Positions 1 to 5,640 of a stretch of DNA of 20,781 bases are shown one piece after another. How positions within the stretch are numbered: position 1 is the first letter of the stretch; each line of letters begins with the position of its first letter. The notes below the pieces were generated by a model. That model did not search any database. It saw only the letters and a list, made by a program, of their open reading frames with translations, and had not been told where the DNA came from. The DNA is taken from contig CAXAAR010000033.1 in NCBI GenBank assembly GCA_963966765.1, positions 1 through 20,781 of the forward strand. The letters run 5' to 3'. Made by a program: the position numbers and the translations under genes. This DNA is from Aequoribacter sp003520285 (GTDB lineage Bacteria > Pseudomonadota > Gammaproteobacteria > Pseudomonadales > Halieaceae).

Positions 1-56
1 CCAATTGTACCCACGTTTACGTGAGGCTTATTACGCTCAAACTTTGCCTTTGCCAT
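1..56 (-). CDS. tuf: Elongation factor Tu, N-terminal fragment (cut by window edge)
   Basis: Reading the minus strand from the ATG at 54-56 gives MAKAKFERNKPHVNVGTIG, the well-known N-terminus of bacterial EF-Tu, the GTPase that carries aminoacyl-tRNA to the ribosome. Only about 18 codons lie in the window; the rest is beyond position 1. A GAGGAG ribosome-binding site lies about 8-13 bases upstream of the start. The gene follows tRNA-Tyr, tRNA-Gly and tRNA-Thr on the same strand, matching the tufB transcription unit of E. coli, so it is probably co-transcribed with those tRNAs. The identity is nearly certain. Whether this is the only tuf copy cannot be told from here. Confidence 0.96.
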   Translation of the reverse strand, partial: MAKAKFERNKPHVNVGTI

Positions 57-100
57 TACGACACTCTCCTCAATCTTGAACCAGCGCTGCCAGCTACGTT

Positions 101-118
101 TAACGGCTGCTGCCGTTA
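101..118. other. Perfect 7-bp hairpin in the tuf leader
   Basis: Arms TAACGGC and GCCGTTA surround a 4-base loop, between the tRNA-Thr(GGT) gene and the tuf start. No T-run follows on the minus strand, so it does not look like an intrinsic terminator. It may be an RNA processing or stability element that separates the tRNAs from the tuf message. The structure is visible in the sequence; the role is inference. Confidence 0.45.
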
Positions 119-168
119 CTCTCATTAAACAGCACTCACGAATAAATGCTGCGTGTTTTATCAGGAAG

Positions 169-244
<76 letters not shown>

Positions 245-262
245 AATTAGCTTCCTTTACTA

Positions 263-336
<74 letters not shown>

Positions 337-498
337 ATTACCATGTCACTCTTTTAAATCACCGCGCCTTCCTTGCTTCTGCGGCTGTTCCCCCGCCATC
401 ACTTTCGCAAGTGCAGAGTCTTTCTTAAACCTTTGAGCAAACACTTTCTTTGCCCTGCAAGCTGCTGCGCTTTCGCCGCACTACCTTGCTCTAACTCC

Positions 499-582
499 TG
501 GTGGAGGGAGGTGGATTCGAACCACCGAAGCTTTCGCGTCAGATTTACAGTCTGATCCCTTTGGCCACTCGGGAACCCCTCC
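499..582 (-). tRNA. tyrU: tRNA-Tyr (anticodon GTA)
   Basis: The minus strand gives an 84-nt class II tRNA with a long variable arm. Acceptor arms are GGAGGGG/CCCTCC, the anticodon loop is CTGTAAA with anticodon GTA, the T-arm carries GGTTCGAATCC, and CCA is encoded at 499-501. A well-formed promoter sits directly upstream at 595-623. The spacer to tRNA-Gly is 162 bases, long for a tRNA operon, and I see no gene in it. Confidence 0.97.
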
Positions 583-594
583 GAAAGGCGGCAT

Positions 595-623
595 ATTCTC
601 CAGAGGACCGGTGTCTTTGTCAA
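595..623 (-). promoter_or_regulatory. Promoter of the tRNA-Tyr/Gly/Thr-tuf unit
   Basis: On the minus strand a perfect -35 box TTGACA (618-623) is followed after 17 bases by GAGAAT (595-600, four of six matches to TATAAT). A GC-rich stretch with GCCGCC lies between the -10 box and the tRNA, as in the discriminators of stringently controlled stable-RNA promoters. The predicted start lies just upstream of tRNA-Tyr. Confidence 0.7.
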
Positions 624-657
624 CATAAAAAGACCGAAAAAAGTTTAAGAGTAAGCA

Positions 658-686
658 TTGCATCCACTAGCGTGTTTGCCTATTAT
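658..686 (+). promoter_or_regulatory. Promoter of tRNA-Thr(TGT)
   Basis: TTGCAT (658-663) and TATTAT (681-686) are separated by exactly 17 bases and lie 14 bases before the tRNA on the plus strand. The following GGCGCTCCCC is a GC-rich discriminator typical of growth-rate-controlled tRNA promoters. It is back to back with the promoter of the tRNA-Tyr unit. Confidence 0.75.
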
Positions 687-700
687 GGCGCTCCCCAGTC

Positions 701-776
701 GCTGGCGTAGCTCAGTAGGTAGAGCAGCTGATTTGTAATCAGCCGGTCGGGGGTTCGATTCCTCTCGCCAGCTCCA
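701..776 (+). tRNA. thrU: tRNA-Thr (anticodon TGT), inverted relative to the cluster
   Basis: The plus strand gives a 76-nt cloverleaf. Acceptor arms are GCTGGCG/CGCCAGC, the D-arm has AGCTCAGTAGGTAGAGC, the anticodon loop TTTGTAA presents TGT (reads ACA), the T-arm has GGTTCGATTCC, and CCA is encoded. In E. coli this gene leads the thrU-tyrU-glyT-thrT-tufB transcript. Here it is next to the others but on the opposite strand, with its own promoter. T-rich sequence follows the CCA, but I see no terminator hairpin ahead of it. Confidence 0.97.
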
Positions 777-955
777 TTTTATTTCCAAATAATAGTCCTC
801 GCCGGTCAGGCAAGGGCGCAGTAAGCCCGAGACGGGCACACCCAATACGACACTTCATGCCTTCTCTTAATTTTGGGGGCATTCCTGCACAATCGCGTTG
901 CGTTCTCATATGGCATCAGGAAAGCGTTTGCTTGCTATCAAATGCGATCATGAGC

Positions 956-983
956 TTGCACTTACGCTCTAACTCCGTAAAGT
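956..983 (+). promoter_or_regulatory. Candidate promoter of the AraC-domain gene
   Basis: TTGCAC (956-961) and TAAAGT (978-983) are spaced by 16 bases and lie about 60 bases before the start codon. A small hairpin (AGGGC/GCCCT, 990-1004) would fall at the start of the transcript. The boxes are only moderate matches. The rest of 777-1045 shows nothing else I can name. Confidence 0.4.
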
Positions 984-1045
984 AACTCGAGGGCATGAAG
1001 CCCTGACGATCACCATTTTTTGTTTCTGTTAACAAGGAGGTTAAC

Positions 1046-1450
1046 ATGCAAGGATTACCTATTGCGGTGCGTGACACCCTGTGCGGCCGGTCACCAATCA
1101 TCAATGCACCAGTGGTCAAGTTCGGCAATCAACGCAATAAAACAACCCAAGCCGTTCTCAAACTGCTTCTCAACAGCGACCTATCTGAATGTAACGCTGA
1201 TACCATTTCCCAGTCTCTTGGGATGAGTTCAAGCACGCTTAGACGCCGCTTAAAAGAAGATAGCACCTGCTTCTCTTATCTCAGTGATAGAGCCAGGCAG
1301 TACCGTTGCGAACAGCTCCTCAAAGAGCGCTGGCTGCCGGGTAAGAGTCTCGCATATGAACTGGGCTACACCGAACCAAACTCATTTTATCGTGCTTTTA
1401 AGCGCTGGACTGGCCTCCCGTTTCGCGAGTACAAGCGGCGACTCCACTAA
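1046..1450 (+). CDS. Stand-alone AraC-type DNA-binding protein
   Basis: The product is 134 residues. From about residue 45 to the end it follows the AraC/XylS DNA-binding domain: a first helix-turn-helix around ISQSLGMSSSTLRRRLKED and the characteristic second one around AYELGYTEPNSFYRAFKRWTG, followed by PFREYKRR. Members of this domain family bind DNA as transcription regulators. Most are about 300 residues with an N-terminal effector domain, which is absent here, so the size is that of SoxS or MarA. The start is secure: AAGGAGG lies five bases before the ATG, so the gene does not look like the broken end of a longer one. It lies 139 bases upstream of a peroxiredoxin gene on the same strand and could regulate it. 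That link is inference, and the effector and targets are unknown. Confidence 0.85.
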   Translation: MQGLPIAVRDTLCGRSPIINAPVVKFGNQRNKTTQAVLKLLLNSDLSECNADTISQSLGMSSSTLRRRLKEDSTCFSYLSDRARQYRCEQLLKERWLPGKSLAYELGYTEPNSFYRAFKRWTGLPFREYKRRLH

Positions 1451-1460
1451 TCACTTGGTT

Positions 1461-1500
1461 CGCACGCAGGCGCAGTGGTGCAGCGTGCGGTGGCGCCTGC
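1461..1500 (+). other. Two overlapping, mutually exclusive hairpins after the AraC-domain gene
   Basis: CGCACGC (1461-1467) can pair with GCGTGCG (1483-1489), or GCAGGCGC (1466-1473) can pair with GCGCCTGC (1493-1500). The two stems share bases 1466-1467 and interleave. Neither is followed by a T-run. This could be a weak terminator or a structured spacer. Confidence 0.4.
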
Positions 1501-1526
1501 ACTAAACCCCTGTGGCCACCCAACAA

Positions 1527-1547
1527 AGTGCGCTACACTAGCGCACT
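1527..1547. promoter_or_regulatory. Perfect 9-bp inverted repeat upstream of the peroxiredoxin gene
   Basis: Arms AGTGCGCTA and TAGCGCACT flank a central CAC, about 43 bases before the peroxiredoxin start. The middle contains TACACT, a possible -10 box, so a protein bound here could control the peroxiredoxin promoter. It could instead be an RNA hairpin. I cannot name a cognate regulator. Confidence 0.45.
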
Positions 1548-1589
1548 GCGCCGTAAGGCGTTCATCAGCTACCCTTAAGGAGACAAGGC

Positions 1590-2069
1590 ATGAGTGTTCA
1601 AGTCGGTGATACGTTCCCAAGCTGCACCATCAAAACAATGGGCGAGAATGGTCCAGAAGATATCTCTACCGAGACCCTGTGCTCTGGTAAAAAAGTCGTT
1701 TTATTTGCTGTGCCCGGTGCGTTCACACCCGGTTGTAGCATGACCCACCTACCTGGCTACGTGGTCAATGCAGATAAAATCAAAGCCGCAGGTGTCGATA
1801 CTATCGCCTGTTTATCGGTCAATGATGCTTTCGTTATGGGTGCGTGGGGCAAAGCTCAGAATGCTGAAGAAATCGTCATGCTCGCCGATGGTAACGGGGA
1901 ACTGACTAAGGCTCTTGGGCTCGAACTAGATGGCTCAGGATTCGGTCTTGGCATAAGAAGCCAGCGCTTTGCGGCAATCATCGAAGATGGCAAGATCATC
2001 CACTTAAATGTCGAGCCAGGCGCCGGTGTCGATGTCAGCTCTGCTGAAACGATAATGGCTCTGTTATAA
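1590..2069 (+). CDS. Peroxiredoxin, Prx5 type
   Basis: The product is 159 residues, the usual size of bacterial Prx5/AhpE-like thioredoxin-fold peroxidases, which reduce hydrogen peroxide and organic hydroperoxides using glutathione/glutaredoxin or thioredoxin. The catalytic motif PGAFTPGCS places the peroxidatic cysteine at residue 49. LGIRSQRFA (about 120-128) supplies the conserved arginine region. Further cysteines are at 12, 31 and 74; none is clearly a resolving cysteine. AAGGAG lies about 8 bases upstream of the ATG. There is no signal peptide, so it is cytosolic. Its neighbour upstream is a stand-alone AraC-type regulator, and a structured palindrome sits at its promoter. Glutathione synthesis (gshA) is encoded later in the window but is not linked. 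Confidence 0.93.
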   Translation: MSVQVGDTFPSCTIKTMGENGPEDISTETLCSGKKVVLFAVPGAFTPGCSMTHLPGYVVNADKIKAAGVDTIACLSVNDAFVMGAWGKAQNAEEIVMLADGNGELTKALGLELDGSGFGLGIRSQRFAAIIEDGKIIHLNVEPGAGVDVSSAETIMALL

Positions 2070-2078
2070 GTCACTGCC

Positions 2079-2096
2079 GGGGTGGGGTGGGGTGGG
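2079..2096 (+). other. G-quadruplex motif at the end of the peroxiredoxin gene
   Basis: The plus strand reads GGGGTGGGGTGGGGTGGG, four G-runs of three or four separated by single T. Single-base loops are the most favourable arrangement for a parallel G-quadruplex. It starts 9 bases after the peroxiredoxin stop and its last two G-runs are also the left arm of the adjoining palindrome. It would form on the coding strand and in the mRNA 3' end. Confidence 0.6.
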
Positions 2097-2108
2097 CTAG
2101 CCCACCCC
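2089..2108. terminator. 20-bp perfect palindrome between convergent genes, probable bidirectional terminator
   Basis: GGGGTGGGCTAGCCCACCCC is self-complementary end to end. It lies 19 bases beyond the peroxiredoxin stop and 9 bases beyond the stop of the convergent transporter gene. The stem is very GC-rich, but no T-run follows on either side, so termination would be non-canonical. Confidence 0.5.
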
Positions 2109-2117
2109 TCGCTTGAC

Positions 2118-3497
2118 TCAACCTAAGAGCGCAAAACACACCAAACTGATCACGACAGCCGCAAATAGATTCACCACAGCCCCCTCGCGCGCCATAACAC
2201 GAATACCAATCCGACCACTGCCAAAAACCACCGAGTTAGGTGCAGTAGCCACGGGCAACATAAAAGCGCAACTCGCACTCATGACGGCGGGGACCATAAT
2301 GAGCTCCGGGCGAATACCACCCGCCATAGCGGTCGCCGCTAAAATCGGCATTAACAGCGCCGTACTGGCAGTATTCGATGTGGTTTCTGTAGTGAACGTC
2401 ACGATCAAGCAAATAGAAAGTATCAACCAGTAAGTGGGCAACTGGGTCAGATCAACCAGCACCTGGGCAATGACCTGGCTTAATCCAGACGCCTCAAAAC
2501 CCGCAGCCAAACAAATGCCACCGGCAAATAACAACAAGACCCCCCACGGAATCTCGGCCGCGCGCTCCCAGGTTAACAACCGTCCTCCTCTGGCATCACT
2601 CACCGAGGCAAGTGCGACCACTGCCAAAAGCGCCACCGATGCGTCGTTCACAGTCGGTAAGTGCAACCAAGAACTCCAACCCCCAAAGGGTCCAGTTCGC
2701 GTAATCCACGCCAGCGCCGTTAACCCAAAAATCAGTAGCACTCGCTTTTCACTGGGATGCCATTGCTCAACGCTGGGCAGATCAATTCGAACCGGCGCAT
2801 CAATATGACGGGCAAGATACCAAGCGACACACGGAATTAAGACTAGGACGACCGGCAAACCCCATGACATCCATTGCACGAAAGAGACCGCTTGACCGGT
2901 GGTCGTCTCATAAACCTGCATAAAAATCAGGTTAGCTGGGGTGCCAATCGGAGTCCCTAGCCCCCCAATACTGGCGCCATATGCCAAACCCAACAGTAGC
3001 GCTGGCGCTATTTTTTTTTGATCTCTGGCGCCATCAAGCACAGCCAACGCGACTGGGAGCAACATCAGCGTCGTGGCGGTATTAGAGATCCACATGCTTA
3101 ACAAAGCCGCCGCTAGACTGAAGCCAAACACCAAACGAAAACCACTGCTTGAACCCACCCAGCGAATCATGCCGAGGGCCATTCGACGATGAGCACCCGT
3201 ATGCTCAAGCGATTTAGAAAGCAGAAAACCGCCAAGCAAAAGGAGTATGAGCGGGGAGCCATAAGCCTGTCCCACTTGCGCCGGTGTCAAAATACCGAAC
3301 ATCGGCAATACAGCAAGAGGAATCAGAGACGTAATCGGGATCGGAACGGATTCTGAAATCCACCAGACGATACAGAGCAGTGCCACGCCAACCACAATTG
3401 CCAGGTCCGCGCTTTGACCACTGGCCAATAGACCGCTCACCGCTGTCAGCGCAAGCAGTGGGCCAATCCATAACCCCAGATCCAGCTCTTGATTCAT
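2118..3497 (-). CDS. SLC13/DASS-family anion:sodium symporter
   Basis: The product is a 459-residue, strongly hydrophobic inner-membrane protein. Two repeats each carry the SNT signature of the DASS family: WISNTATT (SNT 138-140) and ETTSNTAST (SNT 374-376). GTPIGTPANLIF (about 181-192) is also characteristic. DASS carriers import dicarboxylates, citrate or sulfate with sodium. The exact substrate is not readable from sequence. The ATG overlaps the TGA stop of the upstream exported-protein gene (ATGA), and no good Shine-Dalgarno is visible, so its translation is probably coupled to that gene. This suggests the carrier takes up something made or released by the exported protein. It ends against the palindrome at 2089-2108. 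Confidence 0.9.
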   Translation of the reverse strand: MNQELDLGLWIGPLLALTAVSGLLASGQSADLAIVVGVALLCIVWWISESVPIPITSLIPLAVLPMFGILTPAQVGQAYGSPLILLLLGGFLLSKSLEHTGAHRRMALGMIRWVGSSSGFRLVFGFSLAAALLSMWISNTATTLMLLPVALAVLDGARDQKKIAPALLLGLAYGASIGGLGTPIGTPANLIFMQVYETTTGQAVSFVQWMSWGLPVVLVLIPCVAWYLARHIDAPVRIDLPSVEQWHPSEKRVLLIFGLTALAWITRTGPFGGWSSWLHLPTVNDASVALLAVVALASVSDARGGRLLTWERAAEIPWGVLLLFAGGICLAAGFEASGLSQVIAQVLVDLTQLPTYWLILSICLIVTFTTETTSNTASTALLMPILAATAMAGGIRPELIMVPAVMSASCAFMLPVATAPNSVVFGSGRIGIRVMAREGAVVNLFAAVVISLVCFALLG

Positions 3498-4534
3498 TGG
3501 GGAAGATCTATCACGCCCACGCGCTCACCCCGGAACGCGCCAAGAAACAACTGACCATTGACCTCTTGCGCGACCGTAGCGGCGCCAAACAGAGAGCCAT
3601 CATGCTCAAAAATATCTCGCACCGACCCATCCGATGGAGAATACTCAATCACAGCAAAGGGTACTGACGAATTTTCGTGAGGCTGTGTCCGAAGTGCCGC
3701 CATCATCTGCGTCAAGCCGGTCCGATGCGAGACGATCCGAATCTTACCGTCCTCGCCCCAACTCAAATTATCGCCATTGACGACCGTCGCCTGCTGCAGA
3801 ATTTCGCCATCGCGCCGAAACGCTCGAACGAGCCCATCGACATACAAATTGACATAAAACTGATTGCCATCCGGGGTGGCTATGACACCGTTCGGGTAGC
3901 GACTTTGCGTGCCTTCAATAATCGACCAACCTTTCGTGGGCGACCACTCTCTTACATGACCAATATTGAATCCAAGCAGCGCCTTAATGGTGGACCAAGT
4001 CTCGTTACCAACAAAAGGCGTAGTGCTGAGAAACCCACCACCCGGCAAACCAGCTACATCGTTCATCAGTTCGCCATTCGGCGAGAGAACACAGCCTCGC
4101 CAGACCAATCCAAGGGGCATACTGTCGGCGTCAACGAAGAGCTCGAAGAACTCGACCGATTCACGCAAACCATGATTCACCACCAACAGTTGCCAAGTTT
4201 GATCGGCTTTCTGACGCAGATCGATGCCATGAAACGTCATTTCCTGTGGTGACTCATCACAACTGCTCTCACCCCAATCATTGGTGCCCACACGAGTCTT
4301 AGCTGGAAATAGCTCGGTCCGATCATAGGTCTCAGAGTCCACAGCAATCAGCCGGCCTCCCAAGACCATCTCGCCGATCAAAAGCGTGCGCTCATCGCCT
4401 GCAAGTTCGATATCCTCGGGTGCCACGAAGTCACAAATAAATCCAAAATCGCCACCCATATCGCAGTTGGTCTGAGCACCAACCGCTGCATTCCAAAACG
4501 CAAGTACTGCCAGCAAGATAGATTTTTTTATCAT
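3494..4534 (-). CDS. Exported paraoxonase-like beta-propeller (lactonase/arylesterase family)
   Basis: With the start at 4534 the product is 346 residues. It opens with a signal peptide, MIKKSILLAVLAFWNAAVGA, so it acts in the periplasm or outside. GAGGGA lies upstream of this ATG, which favours it over the in-frame ATG at 4558. The body follows the six-bladed propeller of paraoxonases and SMP-30: FHGIDL then LLVVNHG (about 101-122), LMNDV (156-160), YPNGVIATPDG (213-223), GDNLSW (254-259) and a closing FGAATVAQEVNGQLFLGAF. Compared from memory with human PON1, His102 matches catalytic His115, and N158/D159, N215 and D255/N256 match calcium ligands. The known family reaction is hydrolysis of lactones and aryl esters; the natural substrate here is unknown. 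It is the first gene of a two-gene operon with the DASS carrier. Confidence 0.8.
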   Translation of the reverse strand: MIKKSILLAVLAFWNAAVGAQTNCDMGGDFGFICDFVAPEDIELAGDERTLLIGEMVLGGRLIAVDSETYDRTELFPAKTRVGTNDWGESSCDESPQEMTFHGIDLRQKADQTWQLLVVNHGLRESVEFFELFVDADSMPLGLVWRGCVLSPNGELMNDVAGLPGGGFLSTTPFVGNETWSTIKALLGFNIGHVREWSPTKGWSIIEGTQSRYPNGVIATPDGNQFYVNLYVDGLVRAFRRDGEILQQATVVNGDNLSWGEDGKIRIVSHRTGLTQMMAALRTQPHENSSVPFAVIEYSPSDGSVRDIFEHDGSLFGAATVAQEVNGQLFLGAFRGERVGVIDLPQ

Positions 4535-4574
4535 TATCGTTCCCTCACTTATACCCATGCGCTATCCTGTCGCA

Positions 4575-4606
4575 GTACTTTCGCCGTGTAAAGTACCGCC
4601 TTTTTT
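4575..4606 (+). terminator. Hairpin plus T6 in the moaA leader (attenuator-like)
   Basis: GTACTTT (4575-4581) pairs with AAAGTAC (4590-4596) around an 8-base loop. CGCC and then six T follow. This has the layout of a weak intrinsic terminator on the plus strand, 24 bases before moaA, in the gap between two divergent genes. It could attenuate moaA or insulate it. The stem is AT-rich and four bases separate it from the T-run, so function is uncertain. Confidence 0.35.
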
Positions 4607-4629
4607 CCCAGCGATGACCGTCATAAATT

Positions 4630-5619
4630 ATGCTTATTGACCAATTTAATAGACATGTCAGTTACTTGCGTTTATCGGTCACGGATCGTTGCGATTTCCG
4701 CTGTATTTATTGTATGTCGGAAGACATGACCTTTTTACCCAGAGCCTCGATTTTATCGCTCGAGGAGCTCTACGAAATCGCCTCTGCCTTCGTCGAACTT
4801 GGGGGTCGAAAAATACGACTCACGGGAGGGGAGCCGCTAATTCGGCGCGGTGTTGAATCACTCATCACAAAAATCGGCTCTCTGCCACAACTCGAACATT
4901 TAGCAATAACCACCAATGGGTCACAGCTATCGCGACAAGCCCAGCAACTCAAAGCGAGCGGTGTAGATTCACTCAATATTAGTCTAGACAGCCTGAAAGC
5001 AGACCGCTTCAAAGAACTGACACGCACCGGAGATCTTAACCAAGTCATCGCTGGCATCGTCGAGGCCAAGCGCTCGGGAATCCCAAAGGTCCGTTTAAAC
5101 AGCGTTATTATTAAGGGGAAAAACGACGACGAGATTCTCGATTTAATTGATTTTGCGCTTGCGCAAGGCATTGATATCGCTTTCATCGAAGAGATGCCCT
5201 TAGGTGAAATGCCTGGCGTAGATCGAGAGCAACGCTGGCTTTCCAATCAGGAATTACGTCTGCAGGTCGAGCAACACCTGACCCTCGTCGATGAGATACA
5301 AAATAGCAGTGCCGCTGGGCCAGCACGCTATGCAAAAATTCAGGGTACTGCGACCAAGATTGGCTTTATATCGCCACACTCACACAACTTTTGCGGTGAC
5401 TGCAATCGTATCAGAGTAACGGTAGAGGGTCGTTTACTGCTCTGCTTAGGAAACGAGCACTCGGTCGACCTCAGATCAGTCTTGAGGGCGCCTGGTTATC
5501 ATCGCGAGCAACTCCTACAGACCATTACAGAAGCGATGCAGATCAAGCCAGAGAAACATCACTTTCTAGATCCAACCGAGCCCCAAATACTCCGCTTCAT
5601 GAACGCAACAGGCGGTTAA
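4630..5619 (+). CDS. moaA: GTP 3',8-cyclase MoaA
   Basis: MoaA is the radical-SAM enzyme that, with MoaC, turns GTP into cyclic pyranopterin monophosphate, the first step of molybdenum cofactor synthesis. The product has the normal length of 329 residues. The N-terminal cluster is C21xxxC25xxC28 in RLSVTDRCDFRCIYC. LTGGEP (about 64-69) is the SAM-binding GGE motif. The C-terminal second cluster is FCGDCNRIRVTVEGRLLLC, and the chain ends in the conserved Gly-Gly. I see no Shine-Dalgarno before the ATG, but MLIDQFNRHVSYLRLS aligns well with family N-termini. No other moa, moe or mob genes are in the window. A MoxR/VWA pair follows 21 bases downstream, suggesting an operon. Confidence 0.96.
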   Translation: MLIDQFNRHVSYLRLSVTDRCDFRCIYCMSEDMTFLPRASILSLEELYEIASAFVELGGRKIRLTGGEPLIRRGVESLITKIGSLPQLEHLAITTNGSQLSRQAQQLKASGVDSLNISLDSLKADRFKELTRTGDLNQVIAGIVEAKRSGIPKVRLNSVIIKGKNDDEILDLIDFALAQGIDIAFIEEMPLGEMPGVDREQRWLSNQELRLQVEQHLTLVDEIQNSSAAGPARYAKIQGTATKIGFISPHSHNFCGDCNRIRVTVEGRLLLCLGNEHSVDLRSVLRAPGYHREQLLQTITEAMQIKPEKHHFLDPTEPQILRFMNATGG

Positions 5620-5640
5620 ATCAGCACAAAAGGAAACCGA

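Noticed and set aside
373..626. Short open frames on both strands over tRNA-Tyr (for example one ending REVDSNHRSFRVRFTV)
   Set aside because: They are translations through a tRNA gene and its antisense. This peptide pattern is a well-known annotation artefact.
645..845. Minus-strand open frame with EESNPRPADYKSAALPTELR
   Set aside because: It is the antisense of tRNA-Thr(TGT), a classic spurious protein; no ribosome-binding site or independent support.
990..1020. Intrinsic terminator after tRNA-Thr(TGT)
   Set aside because: The AGGGC/GCCCT stem is short and the T-run begins 12 bases later; it also lies downstream of a candidate promoter for the next gene.
4535..4629. Molybdenum cofactor riboswitch upstream of moaA
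   Set aside because: The divergent gap is only 95 bases and lacks the multi-stem fold; only one small hairpin is visible.
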